A DNA stretch of 64,000 nt from Pontibacter diazotrophicus (GTDB lineage Bacteria > Bacteroidota > Bacteroidia > Cytophagales > Hymenobacteraceae), in assembly GCF_003367245.1 (NCBI RefSeq), contig NZ_QRGR01000024.1, positions 32,139 to 96,138 on the forward strand, in the 5' to 3' direction. Shown here one piece after another: positions 42,844 through 51,474 of this stretch (positions are counted from its first letter, which is position 1; the number at the start of each line of letters is the position of its first letter). Made by a program: the position numbers and the translations under genes. Below the pieces are notes generated by a model that searched no databases, had not been told where the DNA came from, and was given only the letters and a program-made list of their open reading frames with translations.

Positions 42844-43977
42844 CTAAACGTACTCCAGAATTCGCTTCAGGTGTTTCACCACCTTGTCCAGCTCTTCTTC
42901 GGTTAAGCTGCTGCTGCTGGGCAGGCACAGGCCCCGCTCGAATAAGTTGGCGCTCAGGTTATTGCCATAGTAAGGATACTGGGCGAACAGTGGCTGCAGG
43001 TGCAGCGGTTTGTAGAGGGGACGCGTCTCAATATTCTCCTCTTCCAGCGCCAGCCTTACCTTTTCAGGATGGTGGCTCTCCGGCAGTAGCACTGTTGTGA
43101 GCCAGCGGTTGGAAAAGCAGGTTTTGGGCTCCTGCAGAAACTGTAGTCCCTCTATATGCTGTAACTGATTTTTATAGTACGTGAATATCTCGCGGCGCTG
43201 CTTTACACGCTTCTCCAGCATCTCTATCTGGCCACGGCCAATGCCCGCGCTGATATTGCTGAGGCGGTAATTATACCCCATCTGCGAGTGCTGATAATAC
43301 GGGGCCGCATCCCTGGCATGCGTCGCTAAAAACAAAGCCTGTTCTGCCAACTGCTGGTCTTCTGTTACCAGGGCGCCACCGCTGGAGGTGGTAATTATCT
43401 TGTTGCCATCGAAGGAGAAAACCCCGATGCGCCCCAGCGTGCCAACCTGGTGGCCGCTGTAACGGGAGCCGAGTGATTCCGCCGCGTCTTCCACCACAGG
43501 TATACCGAATTCATCAGCCACCGCCATTATCTTACTTAGGTTTGCAGGCATGCCATAGAGGTGCACCAATATAATGGCTGTCGGTCGTTTGCCTGCTTTT
43601 AAGCGGGCTATAATCGTATCACGCAAAATATCCGGGCACATGTTCCAGGTCTCATCTTCACTCTCCACAAATACAGGCGTAGCACCCATATACAGTATGG
43701 GGTTAGCAGAAGCTACAAACGTGAAGGTAGAGCAAATCACTTCGTCGCCAGCCTTTACGCCTAACAGGCGTAGCGCAAGGTGGAGGGCCGCAGTACCCGT
43801 GTTGAGGGCGACTGCATGGCGCGCATTGGTGTGCTGGCAGATATCATGCTCAAATCCTGGCAGGTTCGGGCCAGTAGAGGTGACCCAGTTGTCTTCCAAC
43901 GCTTTCTGCACATAGTTCTTCTCATGCCCGCCCATGTGCGGCACCGAAAGAAAGATTCGTCCTGGCCTGTAGTTCAT
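42844..43977 (-). CDS. DegT/DnrJ/EryC1/StrS family sugar aminotransferase
   Basis: 377 aa from ATG 43977 (MNYRPGRIFLSVPHMGGHEK). Lys193 in FSFDGNKIITTSSGGAL is the PLP lysine and Asp164 in VVEDAAESLGS is the ring partner. GRIFLSVPHMGGHE and NTGTAALHLALRLLGV are the substrate/phosphate entry regions of the PglE/WecE-like group that makes amino-sugars for surface glycans. No sugar pathway genes are adjacent, so the product is not known. The upstream spacer is 375 bp. Confidence 0.9.
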   Translation of the reverse strand: MNYRPGRIFLSVPHMGGHEKNYVQKALEDNWVTSTGPNLPGFEHDICQHTNARHAVALNTGTAALHLALRLLGVKAGDEVICSTFTFVASANPILYMGATPVFVESEDETWNMCPDILRDTIIARLKAGKRPTAIILVHLYGMPANLSKIMAVADEFGIPVVEDAAESLGSRYSGHQVGTLGRIGVFSFDGNKIITTSSGGALVTEDQQLAEQALFLATHARDAAPYYQHSQMGYNYRLSNISAGIGRGQIEMLEKRVKQRREIFTYYKNQLQHIEGLQFLQEPKTCFSNRWLTTVLLPESHHPEKVRLALEEENIETRPLYKPLHLQPLFAQYPYYGNNLSANLFERGLCLPSSSSLTEEELDKVVKHLKRILEYV

Positions 43978-44352
43978 GTTGCTTCTAAATCTGTGCTGAA
44001 TTCCGACGGGCATATACCCCCAACGGCAATAATTTTGTAGAACGGCATTTGCCCGGATTGGGTGCTATACACGTTTACCTTCTAAATATTTGTTCTGATA
44101 AATATACACTTTATATCTACCACTACGTCAACGTATAGTGCCGGATGCGAAAAAAAAATATGCTATCTTTTTCTCTGGAAGTGTATGGATTTGCGTTGAA
44201 AGTAAGTGCAATTCTCAGTCCTCTCAATTTACACGTTTCACCCTTCCCATAACAGCCACAGCATGCACAAAATTTAGAAATGCGAATAGCTACAGCAGCG
44301 GTTTCCTGACAATTTTATAGATTGCATTCGATCAATTAGCACAGTTGCCTTT
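43978..44352. other. Spacer between divergent aminotransferase and ispE, no gene seen
   Basis: 375 bp, AT-rich; contains an A9 run near 44151 and no convincing promoter consensus, hairpin or RNA. Confidence 0.4.
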
Positions 44353-45162
44353 ATGCTCGACTTCCCAAACGCGAAAATCAACCTAGGTTTGTACATTACC
44401 GAAAAACGCCCTGATGGATTTCATAATCTGTTGTCGTGCTTTTACCCGGTGAAGTGGACGGATGCGCTGGAGATTTTGCCTGCACCGGCAATGCGGTTTG
44501 ACATGACAGGATTACCTGTGCCAGGCGACCCGGAAACGAACCTGTGCCTGAAGGCTTATCATTTGCTGCAGCAGAACCATGATTTGCCACCCGTGCACCT
44601 GCACCTGCACAAGGTGCTCCCGATGGGCGCTGGCCTGGGCGGAGGGTCAGCGGATGCCGCTTTTACGCTGCGTATTCTCAACAAGATGTTCGAACTGAAC
44701 CTGACGGCGGCGGAACTGGAAAACTATGCGCGCCAGTTAGGAAGCGACTGTGCCTTCTTTGTGAGGAACAAACCCGTGATTGCCACCGAAAAGGGAGATG
44801 TGTTTGAGCCGATTACCTTAGACCTGAGTGGCTATACGTGCGTAATCGTGTATCCCAACATACACATTACAACAGCCGAAGCATATGCGAGCATCACCCC
44901 AAAAGAGCCTACCTGTACCATGAACCTGCTGCTGAAGCAGGATGTGAAGGTGTGGAAAGAGATACTGGTGAACGATTTTGAGGCTGCGCTTTTCCCGAAG
45001 TACCCGGAACTGCCCCAGGTAAAAGAGAAACTGTATGCCGCAGGGGCATCCTATGCTTCTATGACGGGCTCAGGGGCCGCTGTTTATGGTTTATTTGAGG
45101 GAGAGGCTCCAGCTAACTTAGTCTTTCCCGGCCATTACCTCATCTGGAAAGGTCTGCTTTAA
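44353..45162 (+). CDS. ispE: 4-diphosphocytidyl-2-C-methyl-D-erythritol kinase
   Basis: 269 aa, GHMP kinase of the non-mevalonate isoprenoid pathway. Lys8 in AKINLGL and the ATP loop LPMGAGLGGGSADAAF (89-104) are intact, with DCAFF and MTGSGAAVYGLFE further on. The last 45 bp overlap the convergent EamA gene on the other strand. Length is slightly short of the E. coli enzyme but complete. Confidence 0.95.
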   Translation: MLDFPNAKINLGLYITEKRPDGFHNLLSCFYPVKWTDALEILPAPAMRFDMTGLPVPGDPETNLCLKAYHLLQQNHDLPPVHLHLHKVLPMGAGLGGGSADAAFTLRILNKMFELNLTAAELENYARQLGSDCAFFVRNKPVIATEKGDVFEPITLDLSGYTCVIVYPNIHITTAEAYASITPKEPTCTMNLLLKQDVKVWKEILVNDFEAALFPKYPELPQVKEKLYAAGASYASMTGSGAAVYGLFEGEAPANLVFPGHYLIWKGLL

Positions 45163-46059
45163 CTTTTTACGGCGCTCAACATAGGCATCTATAATCGGAT
45201 AGATAAAAACGCTCATCAGGATGATAGCTGCACCATAGTAGAAGCCCGCAGACATCTGTTCGCCCTCGTTAAAAATAAACCAGGCCAGCACAATGCCATA
45301 TACCGGTTCAAGGTTCACGGTCAGGTTCATCGAATAAGCGGAAATGCGCTGCATCAGGCGTACGCCGGCGGTATAGGCATACACCGTACATGCCAGCGAT
45401 AGCACCAGCAGGTATACCCAATCCATGGCCGTTAAAGTAAAGTCAAGTGCACCTCCTTCAGCAAAAACCGCTGTGTAAACAGGGAAAAACAGCACCGTGC
45501 CGAGGCAGGCGCCTGCCATCTCGTAGCAGGTGATGGTGGTAGAAGGTACTTTCTTTACCAGCTTCGCGTTGATGATGGTGAAGATAGAGGCCAACAGCGC
45601 AGAACCTATGGCCATGCTGATGCCCAATATGCTGTTGAACTCTGTTTCGTGCTGAAAAATAACGTATAGCCCCACAATGATGAGCAGGGCCAGCAAAATC
45701 TCGTGTGGTTTTATTCTTGTCTTTGAGAACAGGGGTTCCAGAAAAGCAGTCCAGAGGCTGCAGGTGGCCATGCCTATCAGGGTGATAGATACGGATGATA
45801 CCCGTGCCGCTGCAAAGAAAAGTATCCAATGCGCCGCAATCAGGAAACCTACTCCAACAATCTTCAGCACCATCTGGCGGCCCAGCCAAAAGGCGGTACG
45901 TCGTCTGTAGATAATTAAGCCTAAGGCCACGGCTGTGATAAAAGTGCGCAAGGCCACCAGCTCCACAGCAGGTATGCTGATCAGCTTTCCAAGTATGGCG
46001 GTGAAACCCCAAAGGAAAATAACGAAATGGAGCTCCAGAAAATCTTTAAGACGTGGCAT
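45118..46059 (-). CDS. EamA/DMT superfamily transporter
   Basis: 313 aa, ten predicted TM segments arranged as two EamA repeats (HFVIFLWGFTAILGKLISIP, then ITCYEMAGACLGTVLFFPVY and NLEPVYGIVLAWFIFNEG). Substrate of DMT exporters varies (amino acids, metabolites). Ends with a basic/acidic tail KKLKQTFPDEVMAGKD. Starts one base after the lptF-type gene stops, so these two are translationally adjacent; overlaps ispE by 45 bp. Confidence 0.9.
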   Translation of the reverse strand: MPRLKDFLELHFVIFLWGFTAILGKLISIPAVELVALRTFITAVALGLIIYRRRTAFWLGRQMVLKIVGVGFLIAAHWILFFAAARVSSVSITLIGMATCSLWTAFLEPLFSKTRIKPHEILLALLIIVGLYVIFQHETEFNSILGISMAIGSALLASIFTIINAKLVKKVPSTTITCYEMAGACLGTVLFFPVYTAVFAEGGALDFTLTAMDWVYLLVLSLACTVYAYTAGVRLMQRISAYSMNLTVNLEPVYGIVLAWFIFNEGEQMSAGFYYGAAIILMSVFIYPIIDAYVERRKKLKQTFPDEVMAGKD

Positions 46060-46060
46060 G

Positions 46061-47137
46061 TTAGCGCGGAACGTAACGGTATAGTATGAGGCCTATTCCG
46101 GTGAAGATTGTGGTGGGAATCCAGGCGGCAACCTGCGGCGGTATATCACCCACTTGGGCCAAACTCCGGCTGGCAATCACAAAGATGATGAAAATGAACG
46201 CTAAGAAAAAGCCAATCGCTATCTGCAGACCTACGCCGCCACGCGCTTTTCGCGCACTCATAATCACCCCGATAACAGTCAGAATGATAATGGCAAAGGG
46301 GTAGCTGAACCGCTCATACTTCTCGATGAGGTATATCTCAATATCGTCGGCACCGCGATCTCTTTTCTCATTTATGTACTCGTTCAGCCTCGTCAGGGTC
46401 ATTGTCTGCTCCAGTTTATAGGTGCTTTCAAAGTCACGGGGCCACATGTTCAGGGTGGTATCCAGGGAGGAGCCTTTGTTAATGGTTTCCTCTTCCCCGT
46501 TAAAAGTGCGAAGCGTATAGTTGTCTATGCGCCACTTTTCTGCCTCAGCGTTCCAGGAGATGCTGTTTGAGGTAAGCTTACGCTTCAGGGTAATGCCCTC
46601 TATGTTTTCTAAGGCAAAGTTGTAACCCACGTTTGCGATGTTATTATAGCTCTCCATGTACACATAAGTTTCCGGGGCTATTTTGATGTGGATATTGCGG
46701 CTGTCGTAGGTAAAGGGGCTTTTAATGTACTTCACCTGAAATGCCACACTCTCTTTGTTCGCATTTGGAATCACCCAGCCAATCAGCACAAAAATGACCA
46801 CGGCAATCAGAGAGGAACCCATCAGGTAAGGAACCAGCATTCTTCTGAAGCTCACGCCACTACTCAGGATGGCCACAATCTCCGTGTGCGATGCCAGCTT
46901 CGCCGTTACGAAAACCGTGGCGATAAACACCGTAATCGGGCTGAGCAGGTTAGCGTAAAACGGGATCAGGTTCAGGTAGTAGTCAAAAATAATCTCGCCT
47001 ACACTAGGGTTGGTTTTGATAAAGTCGTCATTCTTCTCCGTGAAGTCAATCACCAGAATAACAGCCACCAGAATCAGCACCGTAAACACAAAGGTGGTCA
47101 GGAACTTCTTTAATATGTATTTATCGAGGAGCTTCAA
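46061..47137 (-). CDS. LptF/LptG-family LPS export permease
   Basis: 358 aa. N-terminal KLLDKYILKKFLTTFVFTVL is the canonical entry of the family. Three TM segments, a periplasmic beta-jellyroll domain at about 130-260 (KIAPETYVYMESYNNIAN), then three TM ending IGLILYRYVPR. It acts with LptBC to lift LPS from the inner membrane. The start codon is TTG at 47137. Bacteroidota often place one LptF/G gene after tgt, as here; tgt lies upstream, beyond a repeat element. Confidence 0.9.
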   Translation of the reverse strand: MKLLDKYILKKFLTTFVFTVLILVAVILVIDFTEKNDDFIKTNPSVGEIIFDYYLNLIPFYANLLSPITVFIATVFVTAKLASHTEIVAILSSGVSFRRMLVPYLMGSSLIAVVIFVLIGWVIPNANKESVAFQVKYIKSPFTYDSRNIHIKIAPETYVYMESYNNIANVGYNFALENIEGITLKRKLTSNSISWNAEAEKWRIDNYTLRTFNGEEETINKGSSLDTTLNMWPRDFESTYKLEQTMTLTRLNEYINEKRDRGADDIEIYLIEKYERFSYPFAIIILTVIGVIMSARKARGGVGLQIAIGFFLAFIFIIFVIASRSLAQVGDIPPQVAAWIPTTIFTGIGLILYRYVPR

Positions 47138-47140
47138 TTT

Positions 47141-47336
47141 GAGTTAGAAATTTAAAGAGTTAGAAAGTTAGAAAGTTTTGTGGTTAAAAAGTTGAAAAGT
47201 CTTAAAGTAGTGTTGCCAGCGTAATGAGAGAAGTTCAATGCTTTCTTTCATCTTAACTACACTTGAGAACAACCTGGTACATAATTCAATACATTCTATA
47301 ACTTTCTAACATTTTAACTCTCTAACCTTCTAACTA
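47141..47336. repeat. Inverted short-period (8-bp) repeat, GTTAGAAA type
   Basis: Left arm near 47141-47203 built of GTTAGAAA words. Right arm 47298-47336 is the inverse (AACTTTCTAACATTTTAACT...). About 95 bp of unrelated sequence lies between. It fills the tgt-lptF gap and touches the tgt stop codon. Confidence 0.66.
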
Positions 47337-48464
47337 CAAACGCGTCATTAGTTTCTTTACCATTAAATCTTTCCAGTCGCGGAAAGTTCCGTTTATGATT
47401 TGCTGCCGTGCCTGTTTCACCAGCCAAAGGTAAAATGTAAGGTTATGTATACTAGATATTTGGGCTCCCAGCATCTCATTGGCGCGCACGAGGTGGCGCA
47501 GGTATGCCTTGCTGTAAAAGGAGCTGGCATATACCCCCAGTTCCGCATCTATCGGGCTGTGGTCATTCGCCCACCTTTCGTTCCGGATGTTCACGATGCC
47601 CTGCGTAGTAAACAGCATGCCGTTTCGGGCATTTCGGGTAGGCAGCACACAGTCGAACATATCCACGCCCAGCGCGATATTCTCTAAGATGTTTGCCGGC
47701 GTACCCACACCCATCAGATAACGGGGCTTGTCTGCTGGCAGTATATCACACACCAGTTCGGTCATCTCATACATCATTTCGGCTGGCTCACCCACGGATA
47801 AACCACCGATAGCATTCCCCTCACGTCCGAAGCTGGCAATGGTCTCCGCCGACTTCACCCGCAGGTCTTTGTAGGTGCTGCCCTGCACAATCGGGAAAAG
47901 CGTTTGAGAGTAGCCGTACTTCGGTTCGGTGCTGTCAAAGCGATCAACGCAGCGTTGTAGCCAGCGGTGTGTGCGCTCCATCGAGTTTTTGGCGTAGGTA
48001 TAGTCGCAAGGGTAGGGGGTGCACTCGTCAAAGGCCATGATAATGTCTGCACCGATAATGCGCTGCGTATCCATCACGTTCTCCGGGGTAAAATCCAGCG
48101 GAGAGCCATCAATATGCGACCTGAACTTAACACCTTCCTCCTTAATCTTCCGCGTGCCAGCCAGTGAGAAAACCTGGTAGCCACCGCTGTCGGTCAGGAT
48201 GGGGCGGTCCCAGCCGTTGAACTTGTGCAGGCCACCTGCCTGCTCCAGCACGTTCAGGCCCGGGCGCAGGTATAAATGGTAGGTGTTGCCGAGGATAATC
48301 TCCGCTTTCACATCTTCTTTCAGCTCGCGCTGGTGCACTGCTTTTACAGTTCCGGCCGTGCCAACAGGCATAAAAATAGGCGTTTCTATGGCGCCGTGAT
48401 CAGTTTGCACTACGCCGGCGCGCGCTTTGGATTGTGCGTCTTTTGCTATAAGGTCAAATTGCAT
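47334..48464 (-). CDS. tgt: Queuine tRNA-ribosyltransferase (TGT) lacking zinc cysteines
   Basis: 376 aa. Exchanges guanine 34 for preQ1 in GUN tRNAs. TIM-barrel signatures: MPVGTAGTVKAVHQRELKE, LTDSGGYQVFSLAG, GGLSVGEP, and DMFDCVLPTRNARNG. The C-terminal zinc site of the E. coli enzyme (CxCxxC...H) is changed: Leu309, Val311 and Ser314 occupy the Cys positions while His340 (SIHNL) stays. I recall similar loss in Bacteroidota relatives, so it may be lineage-wide. Promoter element at 48567-48600. Confidence 0.92.
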   Translation of the reverse strand: MQFDLIAKDAQSKARAGVVQTDHGAIETPIFMPVGTAGTVKAVHQRELKEDVKAEIILGNTYHLYLRPGLNVLEQAGGLHKFNGWDRPILTDSGGYQVFSLAGTRKIKEEGVKFRSHIDGSPLDFTPENVMDTQRIIGADIIMAFDECTPYPCDYTYAKNSMERTHRWLQRCVDRFDSTEPKYGYSQTLFPIVQGSTYKDLRVKSAETIASFGREGNAIGGLSVGEPAEMMYEMTELVCDILPADKPRYLMGVGTPANILENIALGVDMFDCVLPTRNARNGMLFTTQGIVNIRNERWANDHSPIDAELGVYASSFYSKAYLRHLVRANEMLGAQISSIHNLTFYLWLVKQARQQIINGTFRDWKDLMVKKLMTRL

Positions 48465-48566
48465 GATATTCGTATTGCCGGTGCATCAACTATCAAAAAC
48501 AGCACCAATGTGCCGGCTTTGCCGCAAGGGCTTGTGATTCTTTAGGTTCTTAAAAAATATAACCTG

Positions 48567-48600
48567 CAAAGATACAAACTGCCGTGGCACAAACCACAAA
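48567..48600 (-). promoter_or_regulatory. Promoter for tgt (Bacteroidota type)
   Basis: Minus strand TTTG (48600-48597), 22 bases, TATCTTTG (48574-48567). The -7 element is exact; spacing is two longer than ideal. The start is about 100 bp downstream. Confidence 0.55.
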
Positions 48601-48729
48601 CATTGAATAAATCAGAGGGTGCTTCGGAAATGCTTAGAGTTTAACTAATTTTGAAAGCGAATCGCTCGTGGTGGTTCTGCTTCAGAAATTACCCACACAA
48701 CATTTCAACCCTTAATAGAAACATATAAT

Positions 48730-49833
48730 TTGATTACAACTGTACTCCTCGTGCTGCTGGCCTTGTGTGTGCTGGTGCAGCTTTATTTTTCTTTCTTTTA
48801 TTTTCTGCCCCTTTCCAAGTATGAAGATCCTGAATCCCGGGCGGAGTGGCCGGTATCCGTTGTGGTGGCCGCACACGATGAGTTGGAGAACCTCGTGGAA
48901 CTGTTACCCATACTGCTGGACCAGGAATACCCGGAGTTTGAAATAATTGTGGTGAACGACCGTTCTGAAGATGACACCGAGTTTTACCTGTATGAGTTGG
49001 AGAAGCAGTTTCCGAATTTTCGGGTAGTTACCATAAAAAAGACGCCGGAATACCTGAATCCGAAAAAATATGCGCTGGCATTGGGCATAAGAGCGGCAAA
49101 ATATGAGCACCTGCTGCTAACAGATGCAGACTGCCGGCCCTTAAGCAAAAATTGGATCGAAAAAATGCAGAGTGGCTATAAAAGTGGCTCAGAAGTGGTA
49201 TTAGGCTATTCTCCGTATGCACAATTAAAAGGATTTTTAAATCAATTGGTGCGTTATGAAACCTTACTCACCGGAATTCAGTATTTGTCTCATGCAAACA
49301 AGGGTAATGCCTATATGGGTGTTGGTCGAAACTTATCTTATACCAAAGGGTGTTTCTTTAAAAATAAAGGGTTTGCATCGCATATCAAAACTATAGGCGG
49401 CGACGATGATCTTTTTGTTCGGGACGCCGCGAACAATAGTAGCATTAGCATTGTTATCGACAAGGAAGGACAGACGGTCAGCATTCCAAAAAAAACGTTT
49501 CGGGAATGGATAGTTCAGAAACGAAGACACATGTCTGTTGGCGGACGATACAAAGCGTCGGATAGAAGAAGAATAGGAATTTTTGTAGTATCGAATATAC
49601 TTTTTTACATTATTTCCATTATTATTCTTGTTCTGAATACCCATTTAGCTATCTTAGGAGCGCTTGTTGGTGTTCGGTATCTGTCGGTTTTCCCGGTTTA
49701 TATGCTGGTCGCCCGACGACTCAACGACACAATATCCTTGCTGATGCTACCTTTACTAGACGTAGTTTACTTTTTAAACTACTTGTTCCTTGGGATATCT
49801 GTAATACTGTTTAAAAAATTCAGATGGAAGTAA
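48730..49833 (+). CDS. Membrane-associated family 2 glycosyltransferase
   Basis: 367 aa starting TTG at 48730 (MITTVLLVLLALCVLVQLYF). One N-terminal TM, a GT-A domain (PVSVVVAAHDELENL, VVNDRSEDDTE, and the DxD motif in LLLTDADCRP), a QxxRW-like VQKRRHMSVGGRY, and three C-terminal TM segments. Processive or dolichol-type GT2 enzymes have this layout; the sugar and acceptor are unknown. The next gene, an ECF sigma factor, overlaps it by 10 bp, implying an operon. Confidence 0.88.
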   Translation: MITTVLLVLLALCVLVQLYFSFFYFLPLSKYEDPESRAEWPVSVVVAAHDELENLVELLPILLDQEYPEFEIIVVNDRSEDDTEFYLYELEKQFPNFRVVTIKKTPEYLNPKKYALALGIRAAKYEHLLLTDADCRPLSKNWIEKMQSGYKSGSEVVLGYSPYAQLKGFLNQLVRYETLLTGIQYLSHANKGNAYMGVGRNLSYTKGCFFKNKGFASHIKTIGGDDDLFVRDAANNSSISIVIDKEGQTVSIPKKTFREWIVQKRRHMSVGGRYKASDRRRIGIFVVSNILFYIISIIILVLNTHLAILGALVGVRYLSVFPVYMLVARRLNDTISLLMLPLLDVVYFLNYLFLGISVILFKKFRWK

Positions 49834-50432
49834 ACAAACAATTCTCTGCGAAAGCAAAGCACGACTTCAAACTTATTCAGGCCGCAGTTGAGGAGAACGA
49901 CGAAAAAGCGTACGCCGAGCTGATGAGCATCTACAAGAAGCCTGTATACCATGTGGTTTTGAAGATGGTGCGCAACGCCGATGATGCAGAGGACTTAACG
50001 ATAGAAGCTTTCGCGAAAGCTTTCCGTAACCTGCACAAGTTTAACCCGGAGTATGCCTTCAGTACCTGGCTTTTCCGGATTGCAACAAACAACTGTATCG
50101 ACTTCATCCGTAAGAACCGGATCAAAACAATGTCTATCGACTCAGCCATCAAGATTGATAATGGCGATGAGATTACAATCGACTTCAAAGACAAAAACCT
50201 GAATCCGCAGGAAGAGGCGATTAAGAACCAGAAGATCGAGATCATGCAGTACGTGGTGGCGAAGCTACCAGACAAGTACCAGCGCCTGGTGACGCTCCGC
50301 TACTTCAATGAGCTGAGCTACGAGGAAATCGCGACAGAGCTTAACGCACCGCTTGGTACCGTGAAAGCCCAACTGCACCGCGCCCGTGAGTTGCTCTATG
50401 ACATGGTAAAAAACAAAAAGCACCTCATTTAA
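49824..50432 (+). CDS. RNA polymerase sigma factor, ECF type (sigma-70 family)
   Basis: 202 aa. Region 2 (YAELMSIYKKPVYHVVLKMV, NADDAEDLTIEAFAKAFRNL, YAFSTWLFRIATNNCIDFIR) and region 4 (LPDKYQRLVTLRYFNELSYE, PLGTVKAQLHRAREL). No region 1 or 3. No anti-sigma gene is adjacent, unlike most ECF units, so regulation may be transcriptional. Its start overlaps the GT gene; a terminator follows. Confidence 0.92.
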   Translation: MEVNKQFSAKAKHDFKLIQAAVEENDEKAYAELMSIYKKPVYHVVLKMVRNADDAEDLTIEAFAKAFRNLHKFNPEYAFSTWLFRIATNNCIDFIRKNRIKTMSIDSAIKIDNGDEITIDFKDKNLNPQEEAIKNQKIEIMQYVVAKLPDKYQRLVTLRYFNELSYEEIATELNAPLGTVKAQLHRARELLYDMVKNKKHLI

Positions 50433-50465
50433 ATATTAAATTAAGGTTAATTATTGATTACGTTC

Positions 50466-50499
50466 AAAGCCCCTGATGCCTGAGTGCAGCAGGGGCTTT
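50466..50499 (+). terminator. Terminator of the glycosyltransferase-sigma operon
   Basis: AAAGCCCCTG / CAGGGGCTTT perfect 10-bp stem, 14-nt loop, followed by A/T-rich sequence. Confidence 0.78.
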
Positions 50500-50530
50500 A
50501 TACATTTAAGCTATTTCCGTTCTTATTTTA

Positions 50531-50538
50531 TACTTTTG
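50531..50538 (+). promoter_or_regulatory. Candidate -7 promoter element for the small membrane protein gene
   Basis: TACTTTTG fits TAnnTTTG, 59 bp before the ATG at 50598; no TTTG at -33. Confidence 0.4.
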
Positions 50539-50597
50539 CAAAAGCGACGATGGCTATATTCAGCCCTCTATAATAACAGCGTTTTACCAGGTGATGT

Positions 50598-50795
50598 ATG
50601 CTTTCCTTACTAGGTAGAAGTTATCTGTATCTCCGCTTCAGAAACAAAGAAAAGGTACAGCAGGAGCTTACCAGGAAATATGAAGGGCAGTTCAGGAATG
50701 CAGGAACTATGCTTCTGGCTGATATTTTTATGGCCCTGGCCGTAGTGGCTGTAGTAAGTCTTATAGCTGCTGGTGTGTACTTCCTTGTCGCCTAA
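50598..50795 (+). CDS. Small single-span membrane protein
   Basis: 65 aa. Basic N-terminal half (LYLRFRNKEKVQQELTRKYE) and one C-terminal TM (IFMALAVVAVVSLIAAGVYF). Topology would leave the basic part in the cytoplasm. Family not recognised. It precedes rsmG by 41 bp, with a short AT repeat (TAATTCGTAATTCATCATTT type) between. Confidence 0.6.
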   Translation: MLSLLGRSYLYLRFRNKEKVQQELTRKYEGQFRNAGTMLLADIFMALAVVAVVSLIAAGVYFLVA

Positions 50796-50836
50796 GAACC
50801 CATTCATAATTTATAATTCGTAATTCATCATTTGAT

Positions 50837-51466
50837 ATGACCGCCATCCGAACATTATTATCTGGTTACTTTCCGGAACTTACCGAAGACCAACTGCAAA
50901 AGTATGACCGGATGGGCGAGCTATACGAGGAGTGGAACCAGAAGATTAACGTCATTTCGCGGAAGGATATGGAACACCTGGGCGTACACCACATCCTGCA
51001 CTCGCTGGGAATTGCCAAATTAGTCCAGTTCCCGGAGCATACGTCGGTGCTGGATGTGGGCACAGGAGGTGGCTTACCGGGGCTTCCGCTGGCCGTGATG
51101 TTCCCGGAGGTGAAATTCCACCTGGTGGATTCTATCGGCAAGAAAATACACGTGGTGCAGGAGATTGCGCGTGAGTTGCACCTGCAAAACGTGACAGCAT
51201 CCCATGTGCGGGCAGAGCAGGTCCGGGAGAAGTTCGATTTTGTGGTGAGCCGTGCCGTTACACGCCTCGCCAACTTCTATCCCTGGGTTGCAAACAGCTT
51301 CAAGAAATCAAGCGTACCCACCAAAGGACTATATTATTTGAAGGGCGGCGACTTGGCCGAAGAAATTGCTGAATCTGGCCTTATCACCAAGGTGTACGAC
51401 CTGAAAGACTACTTCAATGAAGAGTTTTTCGAGACGAAGAAGGTCGTGTACGTGCCGTTTAAATAG
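50837..51466 (+). CDS. rsmG: 16S rRNA (guanine527-N7)-methyltransferase
   Basis: 209 aa. It starts with YFPELTEDQLQKYDRMGELY and has YEEWNQKINVISRKDME and the SAM site VLDVGTGGGLPGLPLAVMFP. VVSRAVTRLANFYPW is a further family signature. Complete. Methylates the 530 loop of 16S rRNA; its loss gives low-level streptomycin resistance in other bacteria. Converges with the YheT-type hydrolase. Confidence 0.95.
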   Translation: MTAIRTLLSGYFPELTEDQLQKYDRMGELYEEWNQKINVISRKDMEHLGVHHILHSLGIAKLVQFPEHTSVLDVGTGGGLPGLPLAVMFPEVKFHLVDSIGKKIHVVQEIARELHLQNVTASHVRAEQVREKFDFVVSRAVTRLANFYPWVANSFKKSSVPTKGLYYLKGGDLAEEIAESGLITKVYDLKDYFNEEFFETKKVVYVPFK

Positions 51467-51474
51467 ACTAAAAT

